64,000 nucleotides of DNA from Oasisia sp. SBJ-2009 (Eukaryota > Annelida > Polychaeta > Sabellida > Siboglinidae), in contig OZ024863.1 in NCBI GenBank assembly GCA_964017155.1, positions 42,805,084 through 42,869,083 on the forward strand. The letters are read 5' to 3'. This document shows, piece by piece, positions 19,342-63,324 of the stretch; the first letter of the stretch is position 1; each line of letters begins with the position of its first letter. The notes beneath the pieces were generated by a model. The model was not told the DNA's origin. It searched no databases and saw only the letters and a program-made list of their open reading frames with translations. The position numbers and the translations under genes are program-made.

Positions 19342-22300
19342 GTTTATGCGAAAATAGAATTTAACCAAAATGGCCAAGTATCGTGCAGCTTTCGGGGCTT
19401 CGGCAATCACCGTTTGTAATAAGAGGGGAGGCAGAACTAGCGATGACTAATGAACGAATATGAGAGCGTTGGCGTAGGGGTGACTTGAAATGTATACTTT
19501 GGTGTGATTTTTTATATCATGTTTGTATCTGATTTTTTAACTTTTTAAATGGTATTTACTCTGGTATATGTGTATAGTTTGTGTATATTTATTTATGCAA
19601 TTGTATGTGGCACACAGGTAGCGATGCAATTTCCCTGTGGGGATTAATAAAGTATTCTTCATCTTTATTATTCTATTACGTCCCCTGTTGTAACTACGCC
19701 TACGCAAAGGTTGCTTGGATCAATCACTGGTTTGTTTACATTATATGTATTTCTCTAAAATACTTGTTTATCTTCCCGCCTACCCGCCATATTAAATATT
19801 TCTGAATGGTACATGTCATATGTATTTAAATCTGTAGGCCTACTTAGACTAAACAATCCTTATAAATACGTAGAATATATGCGGGAAATCGCCGCGTGTT
19901 GGGCTAATGTTGTAGACATAGACGGTATGTAACCTAAGAAGTGTCAAGACGATAGTAATATGTCTTTGAAGAAACGTGGTCACGACATTGAACACCAATT
20001 CGATTAAGTCGATATCTCGTTTATCAAAGATGTCGGCTTACCTGGACCCATAATAACTCAACCTGGAGAGGTCGAATGTCATTATACTGCCGCTACGAGC
20101 GAAGACACTGAGAATACTCCGAGTTCAACAGCCGTGGACATATAGCCCTGTCCCGTCAACGAGTCATGGCCGCGCCAAGGTCTCGCGCGTCAACGCACTC
20201 GTGACGTCACACAAACGTAATTCACATGGTGAAAAAAAGATACACGTAGCGATTAACGCAAGACACACGCATACACGTTTTGTGTATTTCTCCCCTCTCC
20301 GCCGCCTTTCGGTGTCCAGAGCAGAGCTCATGGCCGGGTGCACGTTTCTGGATAGCCTGAAGTTGTTTTCCTTGGAGAGCTTCATTTAGTTTCCCCCCAT
20401 TCTCTAGACTGCCCTTTCGGTATCCACTCCTGGCATACTAACGAAATTGATGTACTTTCAACAAACCCTGTACCTACTTGGGGTTAATAAACACTACGGA
20501 ATAAACATAATGCAACAAAAAAAATTGTTGAAGAGTCTGAACTTACCAATATTCACCACGTTCTAAAAACATAGAAAGGAACAACAATTCCTAGGACATT
20601 CTTAATGTTAATTGTTTAATTTGCAGTGATATGTATCTCTGTGGGTGGCCCGCACGCTAGTGGCTTTATATGTTTAGTAAGTGTCTCATTGCGTCGACTA
20701 ACCGATTGTTAAATTTTTATTACTATATGAAGTTGTTCTGTTTATTTATTGTACGTCGATTTAATTGTTCCAATTACAAAAATTCCAATTTTTAAGGCAA
20801 TGTGATGATTGTGTTATATCGTCTGTCTCAAATCAGGCTACGCAGCGTAGCCAAAAGTAATATCTTCATCAAGCACAGAACAACGGTTCGCATCCACATA
20901 CGTCACAAAGGTGGGTTCTGAAATGGGGTGTGAACCTCGAAAAGGTAGTAAATTAGGCTTTTGAAATGCCCATGCATCACATAGTTTGGGGCAACGCAAA
21001 GACTGATCAAGCTGCATATCGTAGTGAGAATTACCTTACCTTAAACCTACCTTCTCGCTCCCACCAGCTCCTCCAGCCAGAAAGAATCTGAGGAGAACGA
21101 GTTCAGTTCTTGGCGGGTCTTCCCACGTTAATTTCTTATTCCATGCAGTTCTACGCCATGCTCCATGTACCCAGTTGTCTGCCTCTTTTTGTCGTCCCGG
21201 GGGTGTCCATTTTAGAACTGTATTTGTAAGTTGTTTATATGTCCATGCAGAGAACTTTGCTATAGACCAATGCCTCTTTCTTCGTTTCATTTCGTCAACG
21301 ATTTTGTTGGTGCTGACCCAGTGCGTTTCGAGATGTCAATTGTTTGTCACATATGCATTGTTCTCAATGCATTATTCAAAATTTAGCTTAAACTGGTGAG
21401 GCATCTTCCTTCAAAACTTCTCAGTCTGCTGTTTCTGACGCATATATTATAATACCCATTTCCACACAGTAGGCTATAGAGCCCTAGACATGGGCGTATC
21501 GACGTTGGATCCGTAGCCTAGCGATATATTTTGTTTTTATATTTGCTTTGCAAAGTAGTGGATCTCCAAACATCTGTGAGTGTGTAGAGGGTTTCTCTTG
21601 CCGATCGTGGTTATAAGTGAACGTTGCCGTGTGTTGAGATGAAACTGCCAAGTGATATGATAAACACAGGCCTGGGTCGGTAGGGCCGCACCTCCCCTAA
21701 CATTTCCCTCTGATTCACTCAGTCTGTTGTTCTTCTGACTTGTGTTGCGTGTCCTTAGCCAATGAGTTTTAGTCTTTGTTGGGTTTATTTCGAGACAAAC
21801 CGTAATTGTTGTCCTGTCTTAGTGTCTGCGTCGTCAGTGTTTTCTTTGATGTCTTGATTTTGGAGAGTTAAGCGCGCGCGACATATCATTTACGAAATAT
21901 GTGTCTTCCAATCGTTGAAGGGTTTACAAGTGACCTATTGGTTGATCAATGGTGTTTTTTTTAAATTAATTCGTAAATTTACAACCAACTTTCAATATTT
22001 GTCGACTTGGCTCGTTGATTCACCTGGAAGCCTCCTTTCTCGTTGCCAAACAAATGAGTGAAACATACTAGGGGAAGGACGGGTAAAGTGGGCCCGCAGG
22101 CCAATGTAGGCCCCACTAGTGGCACTACCAAAGCATTTCTGGTATAGTTTCGTCAAACCAACGCCAGTGGTACCTACATACCCGTCACTCCGTCAGGGGA
22201 CACAACTCAACGTCGTATTTGTTTTTTTGGTGCGAATTCAAAACAATGAACAGCAAATTTGTATTTTAGTACCTTTCTTATAATAATTGACGTGCCTTAC

Positions 22301-22620
22301 AATCACCACATTTCCAACAACAGAAAAGGCAATGGCTGGGTGCAGCGCGGGGAGTGTGGTCAGTGGGCACACCGTGCATATGTCGGGTATGAGCGCGGCG
22401 TGTTGATGTGTGAGATTTGCGCCGACGATTAAGTGGCATCGCATTGAGATGTAAGAAGGCCCACTTTTGCCTCTACATTATATTGCAAAATAATAAAAAT
22501 GGGTATCATTTTTAAACACGTCTGACATATTATATTTATTAAGACAGAGTAACTACACTGGGCATATACATAGTCAAGACACATAGCTAGATAGTGTAGC
22601 AAAAATAACCTTTCATTAGC
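19342..22620. other. Intergenic; LINE tails and remnants
   Basis: AATTTCCCTGTGGGGATTAATAAAG (about 19,628-19,652, plus strand) has the form of a LINE 3' tail with a polyadenylation-type end. A minus-strand ORF at 20,164-20,385 (73 codons, one hydrophobic stretch) lies in a CpG-richer patch and is unrecognised. A MITE-like pair of short inverted blocks (AAAGTGGGCC at 22,086 and GGCCCACTTT at 22,459) may bracket an element of about 390 bp. Otherwise nothing is recognised. Confidence 0.4.
21080..21290 (-). pseudogene. Degenerate LINE reverse-transcriptase C-terminus
   Basis: The minus-strand translation contains L-K-W-T-P-P-G-R, then W-R-R-T, then T-W-E-D. This order matches the C-terminal end of many LINE polymerases (…W.PPGKRRRGRP..TWRRT). 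The fragment is short and its flanks are decayed. Confidence 0.5.
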
Positions 22621-22629
22621 TGTCCTTTG

Positions 22630-22902
22630 GGTGAAAGAATACGCACACGTGGTAGTTATTTTGAACGTCGTGCTAGCGTTTGCGGAAGTTTACCGCCGAA
22701 TTTAGTATGGAAATAATTACCGCTCCCAGAGCAGGTGCGCGCATGCGCAATTCAAATAACAAGAACTACGGCGATGTCGGCGAAGTTTTTGTCGTTTACC
22801 AATGTAGCACTCGTTCCAGAATGGTCAATTTGTACATAGTCGTAAAGAAACCGTGGCGACTGTCCAATTAATGCATTTCAAGTCGTTTTATATTATATTC
22901 AG
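22630..22902 (+). promoter_or_regulatory. Candidate promoter and noncoding first exon of FAM135
   Basis: The coding start exon of FAM135 has an acceptor just upstream of its ATG, so an upstream exon must exist. This patch is CpG-richer than its surroundings, contains a perfect NRF-1-type palindrome CGCGCATGCGCA (22,738-22,749), and ends in a strong donor ATTCAG/GTGAGTG (exon end 22,902). It lies 9.8 kb upstream of the coding start. This is inference; transcript data would decide it. Confidence 0.4.
22738..22749. promoter_or_regulatory. NRF-1-type palindrome
   Basis: CGCGCATGCGCA matches the NRF-1 consensus YGCGCAYGCGCR at every position, in the candidate FAM135 promoter. Confidence 0.5.
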
Positions 22903-23826
22903 GTGAGTGTTTTGCCAAGGCTTGTACTCTGTTGTGAAATGTTTTTCTGACAGTGCTAAACAGTCGATCGCTGACGCTGTGGCCGTCAGTCTCAGTGTCA
23001 ATCATTCAGTGACTCAGTCAGGGGGAAAAGTTGAACCAGCCGTCACCGAAACTAGTAGTAATACATAAAAAAAAGATATGCTTATGCCATTACCTCAGTT
23101 AAATATTGTTCCATAACACCATTTCCATCAGTCCGTAAACAAATGGCTAACGCAGTGATACACCGAGTGACCGAGTATACTTATTATAACTGATATTCGT
23201 ACACAAACACAAACTGTCATATCACAAGGGCTCATGTCAAAATAAGATTCATGTTGACATACTATGCCACATAGTCCTTCCCCTCTGGGAGTGAAGTTTC
23301 TTCCCTGTAAGGCAGTCTTGTTTAAGGCTGTTGAATTTTCGACAGTAATTGACTTGATGTATTGTAGTGATGAAGTACTACTTAAGTAGTTCTACAAATG
23401 TGACAAGTAAAGTGCAACACATTCACACTGACACTGTTGCTCAGTGCTCACACCTGTTTTGTGTGACTTTTGTTCATGTCGTTGTGACAGTTGTATTGTA
23501 TAGAAACAGAACGTTGCTGTATAGTAAGAAAATGTTTGATGCAGTGTATTAAATATTTATTTTTTATGTCTTGTTTCCCTCTTCGACAAATCACTCAATA
23601 TGTTAGTATATTCCAACAGCAGCTAGGCCTGTACTTGAATGGACGAAGAAAGCATTCATAGCAGGCAATGGTTTGATTTTAACAATATTCAACTATTCTG
23701 AATACTGTAGGTTTAAGGTTTGGCCATGGCGTATTAGACTCACTGACATTGATATCTGAAGCTGGTCATATTAATGTCATATGTTCTGTTGTCTAAACAT
23801 TGTAACCTCACTGGTCACTCACATGG

Positions 23827-24000
23827 ACAGGTAAAGCCTGTTGTGGACGGGTAGAAATGTCATTGGGTCACACGCATGTGTGTCGGTTATTTCAGGTCAT
23901 TAAACACATCTCAACTGGCCTGTGTGTATAACAGTTAACATGCAGATGTCCACCAGAAAAAGGTGTGACTGGCAACAATGTTATCCTGCATAAAGCCCTG
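23827..24000 (+). mobile_element. MITE-like repeat family M, copy 1 (5'-truncated)
   Basis: Shares GTTGTGGACGGGTAGAAAT, then ATTTCAGGTCAT, ACAGTTAACAT, then TGTCCACCA and ATCCTGCATAAAGCCCTG with four other copies in this window. The left end is missing. Confidence 0.65.
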
Positions 24001-25959
24001 CTGGCTGCTGTCAACCATGACAGCAGCCTGCTGATGGACCATGGTGTTTTGCTGATGAACCATGATGAATCATCAGAAACATTTGACCTGGGGGTCGATG
24101 TTCTATTTTAGAATTTGGATTCATAACATGCCGGGTCCATTTACTGTGGACATGGGTTCCTGTTTTCATGAGAATGATGTGGTCTATATTCCACCAGTAT
24201 AAATGTTGAGTTCAGGTCAGTTCAGTGTCTGGCTGGAAGATGATTTGTTAAATGAAAGACAATTCTGCTGGTAATTTGCACCGATACTCGGTGCCTAGAT
24301 GAGTTATAGGAACACTAGGCAGTAGGCAGTACACTGTAGAATGGGAATGCGCACAGTGTGTGGTTACTGTGGTACAAGTTTTTCCTGAATTTTCGAAATA
24401 AATATAGCTTTTTGGGGTTATTCTAAATTATTGATTTACACAACTGAACACCAAATGGTAGTCCATCTGGATCTATCATTGTATAACAAAATATGGTATA
24501 TACTTTTAATTTTGTAGAAGATAAAAAAATTATTAAGTCTCAAAGTTTGAATTATTAACATGTTACTATTGGAATTTCATATGATTTACAATTATTTTGA
24601 AATAGTAGCATTGTGAAGATAGTATAGTTTTTTACCACGTAAATATATCTAAATATTGTATAATCATATGTTTCACTGCTGCATTAGCAAATATATTTTG
24701 TTTAGATTCATGCCTGCATGCCTGCTTGCCAACTGCCGTCGTAAAATTTGTTGTTTGAAACATAATTTTTATATTTTCAATGACAAATGCACAAAATCAG
24801 TCTTGAAATAGAACTATAATTTGGGGTATTTAATATCTGTAAGTACTCACGTTTATTTCAAATAAGTGACATTCATCTCCCCCATAGCAATGGTAAAATA
24901 TTATATCATCTAACTAGAACTAGAACTAGAAGTCTATGAGGTGTTGAGTTTTCAGACTATTCGTATTACACCAGCATTAGACTTCTCCAAATTCCCTGCA
25001 CACTGGTGACATGCTCATGCATACAGCAGCTCAATATATGCATGACATAGAATCTGCTGGACCCCATCTATGACGCAGTAGCAATAACAAAAGAGATAAT
25101 TTTTCCATCACTTGCAGATGATGTACATCATCAAGTAGGTCCCCACAGGACGTCTACTAGACTGGAGCAAACTAGCCACATTAATCATCTGTAATGCGTG
25201 CTCTGTCATGGACATCCAGTCTAATATCTGGGTTCGGTCTACCTCAGTGATATTGGGAGATATTGAGACGAGTGAATGTCTCATGTTTCCTCACAAACCG
25301 GTGATTACATGTGATGGGTTGGCATGAAAATTTATTTAGTTAATAATTCAGATTTTGGACTGCGATCCAGTAAGTGGATGAGGGAATTATTTAAAGGTCG
25401 GTGAAGTTTACATATCAGACGCAAGCTTGAAAAGAGTCTGACACGTGTATTCAGTTGTATGCCCTAAATAATTGATTTAGCACCGATTAGTCTTATTTGA
25501 AATAGGATAAATACTAGGGTTGGGTTTCTGGCATCCCTGTGTGCCAGGTGTCACTGTACTGATTACGTCAGTACCAGCCACCAGTACCCCTGGCAGATCC
25601 CTTTGCAAAACTCATCTTTTAAGCTCTGCCACTGAAATCGCTTAAGAGGAATGTGGTCAGTCTCCTGTTGTGATATAATATTAGGTCATTTCAGCCATAC
25701 GCTGCTCATATTACATGCTGTGTTTGGGGTGTAGAAGCAAATATTCAAATACACAAAGCCATTCAGCTGCTTGTGCGGTTAGGTGGACACCCAGATGAGT
25801 CGGAATTCCAAGAAATTGTTTAAATCCATCTACAAATTGGGGCGAGTGTTTCTACTGTTCTCATAGTCACTGGAAAAGTCAATAAGCTGGTTTGACTCAG
25901 CTAGTTTCAGTACTACACATAGAGGATTTGCCAGAGGTTAGAGGTAGTTTGCATGGCAA

Positions 25960-25965
<6 letters not shown>

Positions 25966-26020
<55 letters not shown>
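25966..26020. repeat. (TA)n microsatellite
   Basis: An uninterrupted AT/TA run. Confidence 0.95.
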
Positions 26021-26024
<4 letters not shown>

Positions 26025-28434
26025 CGTATATGTATATATAGAGAGAGGAACCTTTCTTATATGTATTCTACTGAGTATATATACAGTGTGTAGTGTGTAC
26101 ATAGATTATGTTTCCCTGTTGGTCAAGTGTAAGCCTAACAGCACATCCACCCTATTCCCTGAACTCCACATATTTAACGTTGCTGGCTGCTGTCAACTCA
26201 CCTCACTGAGTGCTTAAAGCCCTGCAGCTGCACTTAGGACTTGCACCACTCATCATCCTCAGCAGTCCCTCGAAACAAGGATGTCGTCTTCCAATGGTGG
26301 TCATGTGTCCTGAGGTGATTCAAGAGCCCGTTTCTTGATCTTCAGATCGAGTGCAGTGTGGGCGGGAGGTGCCAGGTGGAAGGGAGACATGAAGATGTTG
26401 AGACATCTCCCTCTCATTTCTCCTCTGCCATTTCTCCGCCTCATGAAGTAGACTGTTTGTCTCAAATTTGGCTGTTGCCTGGTACAGTGTAACTGCAATA
26501 CCTTCCTGTACTCATTTGAAGAGGGAATTTTATAAGGCACACCATGGGCCAAAAATGTCAATTAAACAGATTACTACACATCAAATATCATACCTTCAAA
26601 TTGTACCATGTAATGCTGGAAGTATGAGTTATCCTATTCTCGGTTTGTAGTTCTCAATTTTGTATACACTATATTAGTTTACTGCACCAACTTTCATATT
26701 CTAGTTAATCAGTAAGTTTGCTTTTATAGTTTGAGCAACATGCTGAGACTAGATGGGTTGGATATTTTTATATGAATGTCAGTTATTTACGACTTGAAAA
26801 ATCAAATATAATATGTCATAAGGTAAGGTATGTCATCATGAATAATGCAATAATATCTCATATTTACAGTGATGTTGTAAATCTGCAATCTGTGTCCACT
26901 TCTTATTTTAAATGCAACTGATCAGTGTAGTGAAAATGAAACTGAAAACAGAGTTGATGGGGACACAGAGGCAGGGTAAATCACTTTACTTCATTCACTG
27001 TTGTATCTCCTGGACAAAGTGAAACTACTGGTAGGTTTGATCGTATTTAACACCTTAAATTTTACCACCATACAGTTGTTAGCTGGACCTCAAAATGGAC
27101 TTCTCTGGTAAGTATTTCCTGTAGATATACTGCAATAGTTTAACTAATATATTTTGGCTCCCACAGTCATAACTTTAACATTACAAATGTACTTTCTATA
27201 ATCAGCTGCATTTAACAACTTGGCAACTGGGGCAGAAACAGCTAAATAAGTTTGTTTTGGGGAAAATGTTTCTTACAAATGCAAACCAAGTGTTTCAGCA
27301 ATTTGCATGCGGCTGTTGTAGCAAAATTGTTATGCCTTATTAATTGCAATTGCATGTGTATATTAACTACAGTGTATATATAAATTTTCATTGTCCATTT
27401 TATCAATGCTTGGCATTCTACTAGACAGAAATAGTGCTGGCAGTATCATGAAAAGCTTGGATTGGAATGGCTTAAAAATAGAACCTGTGCTTCGCATCGT
27501 GAATTAATGAAGGCTCCCACGAAGATAAATGCATCAAAGTAAATTCAGGTCCATGCTGTATAAATATGATACAGTAAGATACAAATGACTGCTCAGGCAC
27601 ATAGAAATCTATCTCAAAAACTCCGCTCAGTAATAATATGTATTCACCACTGAATGCGTCATTTGTAAACGTTGTCCACGGAGGCATAAACAGTGCCATT
27701 AGAGTCATGCTGATGTTATTAATTGTCTTGTCTTTTCGTCATTCAATGTGTGCTGTGAATACAAATAAATGTTGCGACTAGTTCTTCTGTTGTCCTGATG
27801 ATGAAATATTGAGGAGTTGGAGATTTAGGTCATTTAATTGCAGCAGCATAATTGCATTGGTGATTGAGTGGCCTAATTGTTTGTCACTTTACCTGTGTCA
27901 GTAAATCAACACCTGAGTCTGACGCTTGTGTCAAAATGTCTCATTACTTTCGTAATTTGATTCACTTGTATAACAGCTAAACAGTACCTGTGCAGAAACG
28001 GTGGAAATTTGGCCAAACATGCCACTTTTTGGTTTGGAAATCTGGATTTTTGACTTAACATTTAGAAGTTGCGTGCACTATTTTGTTTATACATTGTACT
28101 GATTCTTTCTGTGTATGGTTTGGGGGGTGAGGGGGGGGGGGTCATGTGCTACACAGAAGATCCTGAATCAGGCACATGCAGCAGATACAGGTTTGATTAA
28201 TTGCTTGTCACCATGATTTATATGGCATGATACGATCCGCAAAGCTGTAAAATATACCCATATATGCTTATTTGTTATGTGATTTATGTGAAATGTATCG
28301 AATGAATGCAACCATCTGTTACATCAAATTGCTGACAAACATTTTGTTTTCCTTTAATAGCTGTCACCTAGTCAGTTTATAATTTGATTTTCTGGCATGT
28401 TGTAGTTTGATTTGATACTCATGACAAACTTGAG

Positions 28435-28435
<1 letters not shown>

Positions 28436-28482
<47 letters not shown>
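28436..28482. repeat. (TA)n microsatellite
   Basis: An uninterrupted TA run. Confidence 0.95.
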
Positions 28483-28484
<2 letters not shown>

Positions 28485-29191
28485 CTATTATGAAAAATAT
28501 AAATCCATATTTAAACAGGATACATCTATAATAATTATTGAACAGTCGGTACAATGTGGCATATCAGACATCATCAATATGTGTGAATCTTTTCTGCTTG
28601 GCGTAAAGTGTTCATTATCTGTAGAATTATCAGAACTTGCAGACGTCAAATAGATTTGCAAGTGCAGCATTTACATCTTGTCAGTTAGCTTTTCCAGTTC
28701 TTATCCCTTTCTAAAATCATGTTGCTAATGTTGGAGACACAACTGCGAAATGCAAAGCTGAGTGTCTGACGGAATGTAGGGCTTGCATTGTGGAGCTGTG
28801 TTAGTTTCCGATGTGTTCCACACAGAACTCGATGAGTCAATGAGGTAATAGAAGTTGTGTGGACAGAGTTCACAGAACTACATCACGGCTCCATTAGACT
28901 TAAAGTCTCAAACCTACTGCCAGGTAGTTGCATACATAATGAGAGCTTTTTAATAATGTTTAATTTTTAATTTGTTTTAATTTAATAATGATAGTGCTTT
29001 TTAATAATGTTGTTCAGTTTGTTACTCAGTGTTACTCGTGGATGTTTGATGATAATAATACACGTGTAACTTGCATTCCTAAATGGTGATAATGTGTAAA
29101 TAAAATAGCAATGCCTAGTTCTAGACAGGATTGCTTATTCTTCTTTCTTCTTCCATTAAATGGCCTCAGTCAACTTTCTCACCATTATTGA

Positions 29192-29456
29192 CATTGGTTG
29201 TTAGAGTTGGCCTTCTCTAGAATTAGGGAGTCCACTACAGGTTACACATTTACCCCCTGTGTGGGATCTTTAACTTCCCCTGGCATGGACACAAGATAGA
29301 AGGGACCAATGGCTTTTAGTGTGTGTTCCGGAAGACACAGGCAAATGTGGGGATACGAAATTGCCTAAGTCTCAAAATGGCAGCAGGTAAGATTGAACAA
29401 ATGTCCCCTCGATTGACAGTCCGGCGCTCTACCACACGACCACTGCTCCCCACTTA
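29192..29456 (-). mobile_element. SINE family B, tRNA-derived, near full length
   Basis: The minus strand starts with a tRNA-like head: an A-box-like stretch (GTCGTGTGGTAGAGCGCCGG) and a B-box-like GTTCAATCTTACC. A body shared with 7107-7320 follows. It is flanked by ordinary AT-rich intron. Confidence 0.7.
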
Positions 29457-31844
29457 TATTCAGATTTCTGCCATAACATAATGCATCTGTCCTATGAGAG
29501 GATGCAGCTAATGACCCTAAACCTGTCCCACAAGGATTAGGTTAAAGACCATCAATATTCACCAATACATGCATGGTCTGCTGGCTCTGTCCAAATGGTC
29601 TGTTTGGTCCGCCATTCAAAAACGTTGCTGGCCTCTGATCTAGATCAACTGTCAGGTCTTCCAGTCTTTACTGCTACCTAGAGATAACTAGATCACTGTG
29701 AATAACCAGTGGGAGTAATCCATGGATAACAGACATTCAACCTGTAGATCATTGCTAGACAATGTCTGTACTTGGTGTACTTCATAGACTTAACACAGAC
29801 CTGTGCCAGTTGTATCTCTTTTTCTACTTTGTGTTCTGTGAGGGTTGTGTACTGGTCTTTGTTGGCCAGTGCAAGCAGATTATCGTACAAGTTTGTAAGT
29901 TAGCAAGTCACCAGCTGTAGGAACATGCAGTGCACACAGACTTAAAGATTATCCCAAATGCATTGTTTACCAATGATCGCTGCAGGGATCATCTCAAAAT
30001 CTACAAATTATACTTTTTAATTTTCCGAAGCTCAGATGATTTCAGATTACAACAGATCACAATAAATTATATGTGGGCACTGTTGTTTACCTGTTGACTA
30101 AAATTAAAACTTAATCTAGTCCACACAACTCCATGTTAACAGAGCGGATTACCTAACAGAGCACCCTCAGTTTGTGGACTGGTAGTTTGAGGATTGTCTG
30201 GGTGAAGTCGGTCATGAAATATAGTCATGACTTCCAATGGATGCGAGGAATATTGGACGCATTTGGAAGAAAAATATTGTACAGTACAATTTGATAGGGC
30301 CCATAACTAGAGCCCATTGCAACAGGTTAATGTTGGTCATTTTGTCACTTCATTCTGATCTGCAAAGTGTCATAAAATGTATTCATCCAGTGGTTTTAAG
30401 GAATATCGGATATATTCACTGAAAAGTTTGACAGTGTCAACATGTTCATTGTAGCAAGAGCCTGGTGGTGGGTTAATGTTGGTCATTTGGTCAGTTCTTG
30501 TCTGACCCAGTCCCCCTAAATTTGTTACCCTGTCAGAACTGACAGACCTGAGACAGAAGCAGTCAGGTACCAACTCACCTATGACCCACTTACTCAGATT
30601 CTGCCTGACTCACTGGCTGCCCTATATCACTTTACCTCAGCCTTATGGCCAGGTGAATACCTTGTGTGCATTCCACTGCCCCGGGCGAGGATGTTTTTCT
30701 GTCTCCCACTCCTTCCTGTACAGGCAGTGGCAGATGGTCCTGACACGCAGTGGCCTCTAGGTTCATGGGCAGACACTCTACGTGTGTTGGCTGGACGCTC
30801 TCTCTCTCTCTCTGGCAACAGGTGGTAATTAGTAGTACCGGGGTAGCCTTTCTTTAACCTGCTAAGAACCAGGTTGCAAGAAAATACCAGAAGTGCTTCT
30901 GTTTTTTGAAGATTTCATGGCATGGCATGCCCATACTCATGCCCTGTAATTGCCAGGGACTTTCAAGATTTAATCACCAGAAACATTGTTCCAGTGTGTA
31001 TGCCACTGCATGGATGTATGGTTCGGCAATTTTCGTAGTTACCGGCCCAGTGAAATATCTGGCAGTATTGGGTTTCCATGTTAGCAGTAATTTCGAACAC
31101 TGATTGTACTATACATTTTTGAATGTGTGTTGTTTGAAAAGCGAGTTCGTAAATATATATGTAGCCGTTTCTCATGACGTTTAATTTTAAAGTCGATCAG
31201 TATATTTAATACAGTCCTTTGAATTTGTCAAACCGAATTCAACAAAATATTGTTAGGATCAGTACTACTTCCAGTGTTAAGAAACAAACTATAAAAAGAT
31301 AAATACATGATAAAATCTACGTGCACCCATTCTTGGGTGCACTGCAAGTAGTAAGGGATTTGGAGCATGCATCAAAACTTTACTTTTATAAAATTAGCAA
31401 ACGTTATTCGTGTTATATGCTCAGTATTTAAAAAAAAATCAGAACTTTAATATATGATTTATCAGATATGAAAAATAAATCAGAATAACTGTGTTTGTAG
31501 TAATGCAGTGCAATGGCAGAGAAGTTTGAATTTGACTACGTTCTGTTGGAGGTAACATATACGGGGCCTGACAAACTGCTTTCTGTCCCAATTCACGAGG
31601 CTGTGTACTCCACAGCGTGTAAATGGCAGTCTTGCTAACTGTGATGGCTTTTACTATCTAGATTGCATGATGTGCTTGGCTGCATGGAATACAAAAACTG
31701 TGGAACACTTCCCAGGGAAATCAAAGCAATTGAATGAAGTATGTAGTGCCTTCGAATGAAGCCGTATGGACTGTGGGTACAGAAGCCTTGTTTACATGTG
31801 ACTACAGTAGCACACGGATGTTCTAAGCCAGTACTGACTGACTT

Positions 31845-31970
31845 ACTTATCCTCTTCATCCCCAGTGGGACGAAGAGAATAAGTAAGTAAGTTAATTAAT
31901 ATTTGCACAAATCTGCACATATTAATTAACCCATTCCAGTACTAACTGGAATGGGTTAATTAATATTTGC
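31845..31970. repeat. Nested palindromic block
   Basis: An imperfect inverted repeat, CTTACTTATCCTCTTC / GAAGAGAATAAGTAAG (about 31,850-31,890), is followed by a perfect 20-bp-arm palindrome with a 4-base loop (31,921-31,940 and 31,945-31,964; arm ATTAATTAACCCATTCCAGT). The phrase GTTAATTAATATTTGCACA occurs on both sides. It looks like small palindromic elements inserted next to each other. Confidence 0.8.
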
Positions 31971-32689
31971 ACATTTGTTTTGGTTTCTTTATTTAGTGAC
32001 GAAAATTAACAATTGAAAACAACGTCTTGCCATTATGTCAGTGTATGTGTAGTTACTTACTTGTATAAAATGGCCACGTCCAGTTTACTGTCCATGATTT
32101 ACCCTGCTTACTTCATGGAGCCAATCATCGTGGATATTAAAATGTTTAGACATTAAATATTATTATATTAATATATAGCCTTGAATGTCATTAGTGTCCT
32201 ATGCTTGACTTTCATCATTATAGTTATTTATGCAATGGAGTCATTGCCAACATTTATTTTAATCAGATTGTAGGCATACTCCAATATTTCAACCAATGAA
32301 AAAGGGTGTTAATAAAAACGATACATATGATAAATAAAATATTTATGTACCCCAGGTAGTGCTTAAAGAATGATAATGAAAAAACAAAGACCAGTTTTAC
32401 TTTACATTGTCACAAGCATCACTGGCATGTTACAAGACACACTGCATGTTACATGACTAATAAATACACTTGATATTACAGTCTCACTGGCGATGATTGA
32501 ATGGGAGTAAATACCACGAATTGGATTTCCAATCTACAGAACTGTATTGTATTGTGCCCTGCCTACTGTTGTGTCGTATCTGGCCAGATTGCCTTGTGTG
32601 CTGTGCTGTTACAATAATAGCTCATTTATCCTCTGGCTCCGGTTGTTAGGTTCAGCAGTGGTCATTGTTATGAAGACCACTGCTTTTGA

Positions 32690-63324
<30,635 letters not shown>

